Part shown: positions 1 to 8,538 of the stretch, piece by piece
Layout of the letters: every line of letters starts with the position of its first letter
Position numbering within the stretch: the first letter of the stretch is position 1
DNA from: Modestobacter sp. Leaf380
Lineage (GTDB): Bacteria; Actinomycetota; Actinomycetes; Mycobacteriales; Geodermatophilaceae
Direction of reading: 5' to 3'
Assembly (NCBI RefSeq): GCF_001424485.1
Contig: NZ_LMQC01000003.1
Coordinates: forward strand, 38,660 to 102,659
DNA: 64,000 nucleotides
The notes under the pieces: generated by a model
The model's input: the letters and a program-made list of their open reading frames with translations, nothing else
Databases searched by the model: none
Told to the model about the DNA's origin: nothing
Program-made: the position numbers and the translations under genes

Positions 1-2
1 CC

Positions 3-416
3 AAGGTCATCGTGGTGGGCGTCGACGGGTCCGACACCTCGCTGCGGGCGGCCAGCTACGCGGCCGGGCTGGCCCGCCGCCAGCACTCCCGGCTGGTGGT
101 CGTGCACGTGCGCACCGGCTTCCCGCCGATGGCCGGGTTGGTGCCCGGGTCGGCCGCGGTGGCCGCCGAGACGGCGACCGAGGTGTCCGCGGAGCTGGAG
201 CGGATGGTCGTGGACGGGGCCGCGCACATCGGCATCCCGGTCGAGTTCCACTCGGTGCGCGGGGACCCGTTCGCCGAGCTGACCCGGCTCGCGGACTCCC
301 TGCTCGCCGACGCCGTCGTCGTGGGCGCCTCGGAGCAGGCCGGGCACCGGCTGGTCGGCTCGATCGCCGTCCGGCTGGTGCGGTCGGGCCGGTGGCCGGT
401 GACCGTCGTCCCCTGA
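3..416 (+). CDS. Universal stress protein UspA family, 5' truncated by window edge
   Basis: Reading frame is open to the left edge and the visible N-terminus reads KVIVVGVDGSDTS, the first beta strand of the UspA fold, so only a few residues are missing. The C-terminus carries the nucleotide-binding loop of ATP-binding Usp proteins, VVGASEQAG followed by LVGSIAVRLV. About 137 codons are visible against a usual single-domain length near 140. Usp proteins are cytoplasmic stress proteins, often ATP-binding; the exact role here cannot be read from sequence. The first in-frame GTG at 12 lies inside the beta strand and is unlikely to be the start. The gene is followed at a short distance by a HAD phosphatase in the same direction. 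Confidence 0.9.
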   Translation, partial: KVIVVGVDGSDTSLRAASYAAGLARRQHSRLVVVHVRTGFPPMAGLVPGSAAVAAETATEVSAELERMVVDGAAHIGIPVEFHSVRGDPFAELTRLADSLLADAVVVGASEQAGHRLVGSIAVRLVRSGRWPVTVVP

Positions 417-494
417 CCCGGGGGCACCGGGCCGTCACCGGCCGGCAGGCCGCTGGCCACCGCCCCGTCCCCGGCGGGTGGGAGGATCGGTCGC

Positions 495-1187
495 GTGCAA
501 CGGACCACGCCCAGACCCGGCGCCTTCCTCGAGCTCGACCAGCTCGCCGACCGGACCTTCGACGGCGTCCTCCTGGACATGGACGGGACGCTGATCGACT
601 CCATGGGCGGGTCGATGCGCGCCTGGCGCACGTGGGCCGCCGAGCACGACGTGGACCCGGCGGCGCTGACCGCGCTGGGCGGCCGCCCGGCCAGCCAGAT
701 CGTCGCCTCGCTGCTGCCCGCCGACCGGGTGGCGGCCGGGCTGGCGCGCATCCACGAGCTGGAGGTCGCCGAGGCCCTCGCCGGCATCGCCGTGCTGCCC
801 GGGGTGCTGGAGGCCTTCACCGCGCTCCCGGCGAACCGGGTCGCGATCGTGACCTCCTGCACCGGTCCGCTGCTGGAGGCGCGACTGACCGGGTCCGGGC
901 TGCGCCGCCCGCGCGAGGTGGTCTGCGTGGACGACCTGACCAACGGCAAGCCCGCGCCCGACCCGTTCCTGCTGGGCGCGCACCGCATCGGCGTCGACCC
1001 GCACCGGTGCCTCGCCGTCGAGGACGCCCCGGCCGGACTGGCCGCCGGGCGGGCCGCCGGCTGCGCCACCCTGGCCGTGGGCGACACCCACCACCACAGC
1101 GAGCTCGAGGCGGACGGCTACGCCCCGCACCTGGGCCACGTCCGGTTCGGCAGCACGCCGGCGGGGATCACCGTCACCGCTCGCTGA
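495..1187 (+). CDS. HAD-superfamily phosphatase (beta-phosphoglucomutase/sugar phosphatase type)
   Basis: A 230-residue cytoplasmic HAD hydrolase. Motif I is DMDGT (D28 nucleophile, D30 acid/base), the motif II Ser follows in VTSCTG, the motif III Lys is in NGKPAPDPF, and motif IV is VEDAPAG. The helical insert between motif I and II makes this a subfamily I (C1 cap) enzyme, like beta-phosphoglucomutase and glycerol-3-phosphate or 2-deoxyglucose-6-phosphate phosphatases. The substrate cannot be assigned. The GTG start at 495 has a GGAGG about 9 nt upstream and leaves a short stretch before the first beta strand. It lies in the same direction as the Usp gene and could share its transcript. Confidence 0.9.
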   Translation: MQRTTPRPGAFLELDQLADRTFDGVLLDMDGTLIDSMGGSMRAWRTWAAEHDVDPAALTALGGRPASQIVASLLPADRVAAGLARIHELEVAEALAGIAVLPGVLEAFTALPANRVAIVTSCTGPLLEARLTGSGLRRPREVVCVDDLTNGKPAPDPFLLGAHRIGVDPHRCLAVEDAPAGLAAGRAAGCATLAVGDTHHHSELEADGYAPHLGHVRFGSTPAGITVTAR

Positions 1188-1253
1188 TCCCCACGCGGGG
1201 CGTCGACGAGAAGGTCACCGGCCATTCGGTGTCGACACGTCACCATGGCGACA

Positions 1254-1293
1254 GGAATGGTCGATGACCATTCCTGGGATCCTTTCCAGGAAT
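1254..1293 (+). promoter_or_regulatory. Two overlapping, mutually exclusive inverted repeats in the leader of the chemotaxis receptor gene
   Basis: GGAATGGTC (1254-1262) and GACCATTCC (1266-1274) form a perfect 9-bp hairpin with a 3-nt loop. ATTCCTGG (1270-1277) pairs perfectly with CCAGGAAT (1286-1293). The two share ATTCC at 1270-1274, so only one hairpin can form at a time. The element sits about 135 nt before the GTG start at 1428 and has no gene over it. It could be an RNA switch or two overlapping operator sites. Confidence 0.5.
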
Positions 1294-1427
1294 TGCACGA
1301 CTCAAGTGGATTACTCGTGTCAGCAGTCGTAACCAGGGGCGTCGCCGCAGGTCGAGGCGGCGCGACCCCGCCCCTCGCTGCGTGCGGGTCGCTCATCCCC
1401 CGCGTTCCCTGCTCCGAGGAGTCCCCC

Positions 1428-3038
1428 GTGTCCGACAGCCAGAAGCCCTCCGTTCTCACCGGTTGGTTCGCCGACCGGCCCGTCCGCACCAAGGTCCTCG
1501 GGGCGGTGGGGGTGGCCGCGGTGGCCGCGACCGCGATCGGGGTCCTGGGTCTCGCGGCGCTGTCCTCGAACGCGGAGCGGAGCGAGACGGTGATCACCGA
1601 GAACGTCGCCAAGCTGGAGCAGCTGAGCACCATCCGCGACGACCTGCGCGAGCTGCGGATCGCGGTCCGTGACCCCCTCATCGCCCCCGACGCCGCCGGC
1701 CTGGAGACCGCGCTGTCCACGATCGACGACAGGCTGGCCACCGCGCGGACCGACATCGGTGTCTACGCCGCCGGGGCCGGCGGTCAGCAGGCCACCCTGG
1801 TGCAGGACCTGGGTGCCAAGGTCGACGAGTGGGAGGCGTTCCACACCTCGACCCTGCTGCCCTTGGAGCGCGCCTCGGACAACGCCGGCTGGGTCGCCGC
1901 CAACGACAGCCAGCGGCTGCTCCCCGAGGCGATGGATATCGCCGTCTCACTGGGCGAGCTGGACGAGGCCGCCAGCAGTGCCGCCATCGCCGACATGCAG
2001 TCCTCGGCGGCCACGGCCCGCACCACCTCGATCGCCGTCCTCGTCGGCGGGCTGGCCGCCGCCCTGACGATCGCCTGGTTCGTGGCCGGTGGCATCGCCG
2101 GCGGGGTCCGGAAGGTGCAGGTCATGGCCCAGGCCCTCGCCGACGGCGACCTGACCAAGACCACCGGGCTCACCAGCGCCGACGAGATCGGCCAGATGGG
2201 CCGCGCGCTGGACGGCGCCGTCGCCGACCTGCGCACCCTGATGGCCTCCGTCGTGGCCTCTGCCGACGCGGTCGCTGCCTCCAGCGAGGAGCTGTCGGCG
2301 TCCTCGGCGCAGATCTCGGCATCGGCGGAGGAGACCGCGGTCCAGTCCGGCGTCGTGTCCGGAGCGGCCGACGAGGTGTCCCGCAGCGTGGCCACCGTCG
2401 CCGCCGGTGCCGAGGAGATGAGCGCGTCGATCCGGGAGATCGCGCAGAGCGCCAACGAGGCGGTCCGGGTCGCCGGAACCGCGGTGACCGAGGCCGAGGC
2501 CACGAACGCCACCATCACCAAGCTGGGGCTGTCGTCGAAGGAGATCGGCGACGTCGTCAAGGTCATCACCTCCATCGCCGAGCAGACCAACCTCCTGGCC
2601 CTCAACGCCACCATCGAGGCCGCCCGCGCCGGCGAGGCAGGCAAGGGCTTCGCCGTCGTCGCCAACGAGGTCAAGGAACTGGCCCAGGAGACCGCTCGCG
2701 CCACCGAGGACATCGCCCGCCGGGTGGAGGCCATCCAGGCCGACACCGGAGGCGCCGTCGCCGCGATCGGCCGGATCGGTGAGGTCATCGGCCAGATCAA
2801 CGACTACCAGATGACCATCGCCTCAGCCGTGGAGGAGCAGACCGCCACGACCAACGAGATGTCGCGCAGCGTGGCCGAGGCGGCGGGCGGCACCACCGAG
2901 ATCGCCGCCAACATCACCGGTGTCTCCACCGCGGCGGGCACCACCACCGAGGCACTGGGCCAGACCCGGGTGGCCGTGGACGAGCTGTCCCGGATGGCCG
3001 CCGACCTGCGCACCACCGTCGGCCGCTTCACCTACTGA
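1428..3038 (+). CDS. Methyl-accepting chemotaxis protein, membrane-bound
   Basis: A 536-residue transmembrane chemoreceptor. TM1 lies at about residues 18-40, followed by an extracytoplasmic helical sensor of about 155 residues, TM2 at about 200-222, a HAMP linker with [12 protein letters not shown], and a cytoplasmic coiled-coil signalling domain. The signalling tip is the strongly conserved [20 protein letters not shown], which contacts CheA and CheW. GTG at 1428 was preferred to the in-frame ATG at 1245, because a CCGAGGAG ribosome site stands just before it and the extra 61 residues do not look like receptor sequence. The extracytoplasmic part resembles the four-helix-bundle type; no ligand can be proposed. 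No che or flagellar genes are near, so it is an orphan receptor. Confidence 0.95.
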   Translation: MSDSQKPSVLTGWFADRPVRTKVLGAVGVAAVAATAIGVLGLAALSSNAERSETVITENVAKLEQLSTIRDDLRELRIAVRDPLIAPDAAGLETALSTIDDRLATARTDIGVYAAGAGGQQATLVQDLGAKVDEWEAFHTSTLLPLERASDNAGWVAANDSQRLLPEAMDIAVSLGELDEAASSAAIADMQSSAATARTTSIAVLVGGLAAALTIAWFVAGGIAGGVRKVQVMAQALADGDLTKTTGLTSADEIGQMGRALDGAVADLRTLMASVVASADAVAASSEELSASSAQISASAEETAVQSGVVSGAADEVSRSVATVAAGAEEMSASIREIAQSANEAVRVAGTAVTEAEATNATITKLGLSSKEIGDVVKVITSIAEQTNLLALNATIEAARAGEAGKGFAVVANEVKELAQETARATEDIARRVEAIQADTGGAVAAIGRIGEVIGQINDYQMTIASAVEEQTATTNEMSRSVAEAAGGTTEIAANITGVSTAAGTTTEALGQTRVAVDELSRMAADLRTTVGRFTY

Positions 3039-3097
3039 CCCCGGAGGGGGCCCGGCAGCTCGTGGCACGCACCGGCCGCACGTGCCAACCTGGACGC

Positions 3098-3454
3098 GTG
3101 GTCGTGTTGTCAGAGCTGCCGGGCCGCCCCTGCCCCATCGCCGCGGCCCTCGAGGTGGTCGGGGACCGGTGGGCGCTGCTGGCGGTGCGCGAGGTGCACC
3201 TGGGCGCACACCGCTTCTCCGACGTGCTGGCCGGCACCGGCGCACCGCGCGACCGGCTCGCCGCCCGGCTCAAGGACCTGGTGGCCGCCGGGGTGCTGGA
3301 ACGCCGGCCCTACCAGGACTCCCCGCCACGCTCGGACTACCACCTGACCGAGGCCGGGCAGGACCTCGTGCCGGTGCTGGGCGCCCTCAAGGCGTGGGGA
3401 CGGCGGTGGGCCGTGGACGAGCCCGCCGCCGAGGAGGAGCTCAGCCCTCGTTGA
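3098..3454 (+). CDS. HxlR-family winged-helix transcriptional regulator
   Basis: A 118-residue protein with the HxlR signature: Cys-Pro-Ile near residue 12, then LEVVGDRWALLAVREV, the recognition segment with DRLAARLKDLV, and the wing LERRPYQDSPPRSDYHLTEAG. HxlR proteins are small DNA-binding dimers, some sensing electrophiles or oxidants through the N-terminal Cys. Start chosen at GTG 3098; an in-frame GTG at 3062 would add twelve residues that lack similarity. CAACCT at 3086-3091 could be the -10 of a leaderless transcript. The 3' end overlaps the convergent STAS gene by 14 bp. Target genes are unknown. Confidence 0.85.
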   Translation: MVVLSELPGRPCPIAAALEVVGDRWALLAVREVHLGAHRFSDVLAGTGAPRDRLAARLKDLVAAGVLERRPYQDSPPRSDYHLTEAGQDLVPVLGALKAWGRRWAVDEPAAEEELSPR

Positions 3455-3845
3455 CCCGCAGCCGGTCGAGCAGACCGGTGACCTCCAACGGGCCGGTGAC
3501 CACCCGGTGCGTGGCGACGATGCGCAGCTGCTTGCCCGCCGCGTCCGCGGCCTTGCTCACCTCGACCAGCGCGGTGATCCCGGCCGACCCGAAGAAGTCC
3601 ACGTCGTCGAGGTCGACGGTGAGCCGCGCCGGGGCGTCGCCGAGCGCGGTCAGCAGCTGGCGGGGCAACCGCGGGTTGGAGTAGTTGTCCAGCACCCCGG
3701 AGACCGCGACGCGCAGGTCGCCCGCGGTGTCGGGCTCCCCGACGGTCAGCTGGAACGGCCGTCGGCCCTCGTCGGCGGGGTCGGTCGTCGTGCTGTTGAT
3801 GATGTCCTCGTTCCAGCGCTGGTCAGGCCTCGGAGAGCGTGACAC
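3441..3845 (-). CDS. STAS-domain protein, anti-anti-sigma factor type
   Basis: A 134-residue protein whose last 95 residues form a STAS domain (SpoIIAA/RsbV type). The phosphorylatable Ser lies in DFFGSAGITALVEV. Such proteins bind an anti-sigma kinase and release a stress or sporulation sigma factor. No RsbW-like kinase is adjacent; the nearest HATPase_c protein of that class is at 41159-42112. The first 35 residues are polar and may be disordered. GTG at 3845 is the only reasonable start. The gene converges on the HxlR gene and is divergent from the histidine kinase gene, with about 100 bp between. Confidence 0.88.
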   Translation of the reverse strand: MSRSPRPDQRWNEDIINSTTTDPADEGRRPFQLTVGEPDTAGDLRVAVSGVLDNYSNPRLPRQLLTALGDAPARLTVDLDDVDFFGSAGITALVEVSKAADAAGKQLRIVATHRVVTGPLEVTGLLDRLRVNEG

Positions 3846-3911
3846 CGGTCGTGGCGGTCCGCACCCGCAGACCTCCCCCCGGGGGCGGACCCCACCTCGT
3901 CCCGGGGGACG

Positions 3912-3940
3912 ACGACAGGGCCCGCCGGGCTGCCTAGGGT
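3912..3940 (+). promoter_or_regulatory. Candidate leaderless promoter of the sensor kinase gene
   Basis: TAGGGT at 3935-3940 is a good actinobacterial -10, and ACGACA at 3912-3917, 17 bp upstream, is a weak -35. Transcription would begin six bases after the -10, exactly at the GTG start codon 3947. There is no Shine-Dalgarno sequence before that start, which fits a leaderless mRNA. Confidence 0.5.
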
Positions 3941-3946
3941 CGGGGC

Positions 3947-5146
3947 GTGGAGCGGCAGCCGGTGGTGGAGCGCGTCTCGCGCCGACTGCGCGCGCACCCC
4001 TTCGCGGTCGACGCGGTCGTCGCCGGGCTGCTGGTCCTCGTCTGCCTGGCCCTGGGGACCTCCACCTACCCCTCCCAGCCCGGGACGGCGGCGCTGGTCT
4101 CCCTGGCGTTGCTGGTCCCGCTGGCCTGGCGCCGCACGTCGACGGTGCGCGCGGCCGTCGCGGTGCTGGGCGCGGGCCTGGTCGAGGTGGTCCTGGTCAG
4201 CGACTTCCTGCTGGCGAACGTGGCTGTCCCGGTCATGGTCCACGCCCTGGCCGCCTACGCCCCGCGACCCTGGCGCAAGGCAGGCCTGGTGCTCGGACTG
4301 CTCGGCGCACTGCTGGCCGCCTTCCGCTACTTCGGCGGCGTCTACATCGGCAGCAGCACCGACCTGATCCGGGGGACGGTGTTCTCCGCCGTGGCGATCG
4401 GGGTGCTGGTGCTGGCCACCTGGGCGCTCGGCGACCTCAAGCGGTCCCGGCTGCAGCGCGAGCAGGCCCTGCGCGAGCGGGCCGACCTGCTGGAGCTGGA
4501 GCGCGACCAGGAGATGCGCCTGGCCGCCGGGGCCGAGCGGGCCCGGATCGCCCGGGAGATGCACGACGTCGTCGCGCACTCGCTGTCGGTGGTCATCGCC
4601 CAGGCCGACGGCGGTCGGTACGCCGGGCGCACCGACCCGGCGGCGGCCACCGGCGCGCTGGAGCAGATCGCAGCCACCGGGCGGCAGGCGCTGACCGACA
4701 TGCGGTCGCTGCTGGGCGTGCTGCGCGAGGACGGCGTCCAGGAGTTCGCCCCGCAGCCCGACGTCGCGGCGATCCCCGGGCTGGTGGAGGACGTGCGGCG
4801 CAGCGGGTTGGACGTCGACCTGATCACCGAGGGCCAGCCGGTCGAGCTGGCCGCCGGGTCCCAGCTGGCGGCCTACCGGATCGTCCAGGAGTCGCTGACC
4901 AACGTGCTCAAGCACGCCGGGCCGGCCAGCCGGGCCTGGGTGCGGCTGCAGTGGCGGGCCCAGGCCCTGGAGCTGTCGGTCCTGGACGACGGCCGCGGGG
5001 CCTCCGCGGCGACGGACGGCGCCGGGAACGGCGTGCTCGGCATGCGCGAGCGCGCCCAGCTGCACGGCGGGCGGCTGGAGGCCGGCCCCCGGCACGGCGG
5101 CGGGTTCGGGGTGCACGCGGTGCTGCCCTACCGTCAGGCCCGATGA
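3947..5146 (+). CDS. Two-component sensor histidine kinase, HisKA_3/DesK-NarX type
   Basis: A 399-residue membrane kinase. Four to five hydrophobic segments fill residues 20-165, followed by a coiled coil rich in Glu/Arg and the HisKA_3 dimerisation domain. The phospho-acceptor His is in REMHDVVAHSLSVV near residue 205. The ATP-binding domain follows, with an N-box in ESLTNVLKHA, VLDDGRGA and NGVLGMRERA. The short loops between membrane helices suggest that a membrane or cell-envelope signal is sensed. The stop overlaps the response regulator start by 4 nt (ATGA), so the two are translated together. The likely promoter is leaderless. Confidence 0.95.
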   Translation: MERQPVVERVSRRLRAHPFAVDAVVAGLLVLVCLALGTSTYPSQPGTAALVSLALLVPLAWRRTSTVRAAVAVLGAGLVEVVLVSDFLLANVAVPVMVHALAAYAPRPWRKAGLVLGLLGALLAAFRYFGGVYIGSSTDLIRGTVFSAVAIGVLVLATWALGDLKRSRLQREQALRERADLLELERDQEMRLAAGAERARIAREMHDVVAHSLSVVIAQADGGRYAGRTDPAAATGALEQIAATGRQALTDMRSLLGVLREDGVQEFAPQPDVAAIPGLVEDVRRSGLDVDLITEGQPVELAAGSQLAAYRIVQESLTNVLKHAGPASRAWVRLQWRAQALELSVLDDGRGASAATDGAGNGVLGMRERAQLHGGRLEAGPRHGGGFGVHAVLPYRQAR

Positions 5147-5850
5147 CGAGCACCCAGCCGATCCGCATCGTCCTCGTCGACGACCAGCAGATGGTGCGGG
5201 CTGGGTTCCGGATGGTCATCGACTCCCAGCCCGACCTGACGGTCGTGGGCGAGGCCGGGGACGGCTCGCAGGTGGTCGACGTGCTGCGCCGCACCCCGGC
5301 CGACGTCGTCCTGATGGACGTCCGGATGCCCGGCACGGACGGCATCGAGGCCACCCGCGCGGTGACGGCGCTGCCCGACCCGCCCCGGGTGGTGGTGCTG
5401 ACCACCTTCGACCTCGACGAGTACGTGGTGGCTGCGATCGGGGCCGGGGCCAGCGGCTTCCTGCTCAAGGACGCCGCCCCGGAGGAGATGCTGGCCGCGG
5501 TCCGCACGGTGCACGCGGGGGACTCCGTCATCGCGGCCAGCTCGACCCGACGGCTGCTGCAGCACGTGGCCCCGCTGCTGCGCGAGGAGCGCAGCGCCGG
5601 CCCGCAGGGGCCCGAGCCGGCCCTGGCCGAGCTGACCCCGCGCGAGCGGGAGGTGCTGGTGCAGATGGCCTACGGCGCGTCGAACACCGAGATCGCCACC
5701 GGCCTGTTCGTCAGCGAGGCCACGGTGAAGACCCACGTCGGCCGGGTGCTGGCCAAGACCGGCTCGCGCGACCGGGTGCAGGCCGTGGTGCTCGCGTTCC
5801 GGTCCGGGCTGGTCCGTCCCGACGACCTGCTGCGGGACGCCGCACACTGA
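5143..5850 (+). CDS. Response regulator, NarL/FixJ family
   Basis: A 235-residue cytoplasmic regulator. The receiver domain spans about residues 7-125, with acidic DD near residue 13, phosphorylated D59 in VLMDVRMPG, Thr in LTTFD and Lys in LLKDA. A LuxR-type HTH domain occupies about residues 165-228, with LTPREREVLVQMAYGASN and VSEATVKTHVGRVLAK. It is the cognate partner of the upstream kinase (ATGA overlap). The next gene, coding for a sigma-like membrane protein, begins 4 nt after its stop, so the regulator, that protein and possibly the ABC exporter form one unit. The exporter is a plausible target. Confidence 0.95.
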   Translation: MTSTQPIRIVLVDDQQMVRAGFRMVIDSQPDLTVVGEAGDGSQVVDVLRRTPADVVLMDVRMPGTDGIEATRAVTALPDPPRVVVLTTFDLDEYVVAAIGAGASGFLLKDAAPEEMLAAVRTVHAGDSVIAASSTRRLLQHVAPLLREERSAGPQGPEPALAELTPREREVLVQMAYGASNTEIATGLFVSEATVKTHVGRVLAKTGSRDRVQAVVLAFRSGLVRPDDLLRDAAH

Positions 5851-5854
5851 GCCG

Positions 5855-7594
5855 GTGCGGGAGTCCCGGGTCGTCGCCGCGCACCGCGCCGACCTGCTGA
5901 CCACCGCCTTCCTGCTCGAGGCCGGCGGGGGGGACGAGGCTGCCGCCGAGGACCGGGTCGACCGGGCCCTGGCCCGGCTGCCTGCCGACGCCGACCGCAC
6001 CGCGGCACTGCGTGCCCTGCTCCGCACCCGCCGGACCCGCAGCGCACTGGCCGGCGAGCCGGCCGCCCCGTGGTGGGTGTCCCCCGCCGACCTGGCTGCC
6101 GCGCGCACGACCGCGGTCGCACTCGGTGGCCTGTCCGACGCCGACCGGGCCGCGGTCGTGCTCGCCGACCACGAGGACCTCGACCCGGCCGGGCTGGTGC
6201 CCGGCCCGGTCGCCGAGCGGCTGGCCCGGGCGCGGGCGGCCCTCGGCGGGGACGCACGGGCCGGGCTCGCGCGGCTGGCCGGCACCCGCCGTCCCCCCGC
6301 CCGCGACGACGACGAGGCGGTGGCCGCCGTTCGCGGGCTTCGCCGGCGGCGGCTGCTGCGACCGGTCGCCGTGCTGGCGGTGCTCGCCGTCCTGGCCGTG
6401 CTGCTGCCCGGGGCCCTGCAGCGGATCGGCGGTCCGGCCGCGGAGCGGCCCGGTCCCTCGGCACCGCTGGCCGGGCCGGCGCGCGGCTCTCTGGCCGGCG
6501 ACGACGACCTGCTCGCCGCCCTCCGCGACGCCGCGGGCACCGACGCGCTGACCGACCGCCGGGTGGTCTTCGCCGGGGACCTGCTGGACCGGCGGTGGGT
6601 GCTGGTCGTCGGCACGGACGGCGGCACGGACGGCGGCACCGACGGCGACCCCTCCGGCGGGGACCTGCTCGGCCTGTGGTCGACCGGCCCGGCCGGCGCC
6701 GGACCCGCGGAGCTGACACCGGCCAACCGCCCGGTCGTGCTGCGTCCCGACCAGCCCGCCGCGCTGCTGGAGGGCACCGCCCTGGTGGTCGTGGCCGGCC
6801 GGGAGGAGGGCGTGCGGGTCTCCCCCGGCCAGCTGGTGGGCCCGGCGGGGAGCGTGCAGCGGGTCTACGTCGCGCAGCCGGTGGCCGACGGGGTGGCCGC
6901 CGTCGCGATCGCGACGCCGGACACCTCGGGCCGGGCGGTCCGGGTGCAGGTGGCCCGGACCGGGACGACGAGCCCGCTGACCCTGACCCCGGTGCCCGTG
7001 ACCCTCGCCGACCGCCCGGTCGCGCGGCCGGCGCTGCCCACCGCCGTCCCGGTCCGGCCGACCGGCGTCCCCGACCCCGACGCCGTGGCGGCCGCCCTGC
7101 TGTCGGTCACCGTGCCGACCGGTCTGGACCCCGCCCCGCTCACCCCGGCGCTGCTGTGGGCCGGAGCGGTGCCCGGGCCCTCCGGCCGGGTCGTGCAGGG
7201 CGTCGTCCTGGCGGTGACCGTGCCCGGGGGCGCCGTCGTGGTGAGCACCGCGGTGGCCGGCCGGCGTGCCGACGGCACGCTGCAGCAGGTGGGGTGCGGC
7301 ATGCAGACGTGGCCGGCCGGCACCCCGGTCGCGGGCCTGGTGGTCGCCGCCCGGTGCACCGTGGGCGACCGGGTCGCCGACGTCTCCTCCAGCACCGTCC
7401 TCGTCGTCGCACCCCCCGGGACGGCGTCCGTGACGCTGCTCGACGGCGGCGCCGACGTGCCCCCGGCCCTCCCGTTGCCCGGCGGGGTGGGCCTGCGGCC
7501 CGACGACGACCGCACGGTGACCGCCGTCCAGCTCCCCGACCGGACCCGCCAGGCGGTCACCGCAGCCGGGCCGGGGGACCTCCTCGAGGAGTGA
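5855..7594 (+). CDS. Membrane protein: degenerate ECF-sigma-like N-terminus, one TM helix, long extracytoplasmic domain
   Basis: A 579-residue protein with no firm family. Residues 1-70 (HRADLLTTAFLLEAG, then EDRVDRALARL) have the spacing of sigma-70 region 2 of ECF factors. Residues about 105-140 (LSDADRAAVVLADHEDLD, AERLARARAAL) look like region 4 with the DNA-recognition helix lost. A single TM helix (RPVAVLAVLAVLAVLLPGAL) follows at about 167-188, and the rest is an Ala/Val/Pro-rich region predicted outside the membrane, with one Cys pair near residues 483 and 502. A GTDGG repeat occurs near 252-262. It begins 4 nt after the response regulator, so co-translation is likely. The sigma resemblance is read by eye and is an inference. 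Confidence 0.8.
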   Translation: MRESRVVAAHRADLLTTAFLLEAGGGDEAAAEDRVDRALARLPADADRTAALRALLRTRRTRSALAGEPAAPWWVSPADLAAARTTAVALGGLSDADRAAVVLADHEDLDPAGLVPGPVAERLARARAALGGDARAGLARLAGTRRPPARDDDEAVAAVRGLRRRRLLRPVAVLAVLAVLAVLLPGALQRIGGPAAERPGPSAPLAGPARGSLAGDDDLLAALRDAAGTDALTDRRVVFAGDLLDRRWVLVVGTDGGTDGGTDGDPSGGDLLGLWSTGPAGAGPAELTPANRPVVLRPDQPAALLEGTALVVVAGREEGVRVSPGQLVGPAGSVQRVYVAQPVADGVAAVAIATPDTSGRAVRVQVARTGTTSPLTLTPVPVTLADRPVARPALPTAVPVRPTGVPDPDAVAAALLSVTVPTGLDPAPLTPALLWAGAVPGPSGRVVQGVVLAVTVPGGAVVVSTAVAGRRADGTLQQVGCGMQTWPAGTPVAGLVVAARCTVGDRVADVSSSTVLVVAPPGTASVTLLDGGADVPPALPLPGGVGLRPDDDRTVTAVQLPDRTRQAVTAAGPGDLLEE

Positions 7595-7731
7595 GTCCGC
7601 CCCGGGGACGACCCGGGTCCACCCACGGGGGCAGCACGGGGAGGACACAGTCGGGACCCAGCTCCGACGCGGCGGGGGCCCGGCACGCAGCACGGTGGAC
7701 ACGTCCCGGTCCCCCGTCCTCAGGAGCCCCC

Positions 7732-8530
<799 letters not shown>

Positions 8531-8538
<8 letters not shown>

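Noticed and set aside
1301..1330. FliA-like promoter for the first chemoreceptor (CTCAAG box)
   Set aside because: CTCAAG is present at 1301, but no GCCGATAA-like box lies at the spacing seen in the two accepted elements.
1245..1427. Longer N-terminus for the first chemoreceptor from ATG 1245
   Set aside because: The added 61 residues overlap the hairpin leader, lack receptor features, and GTG 1428 has a much better ribosome site.
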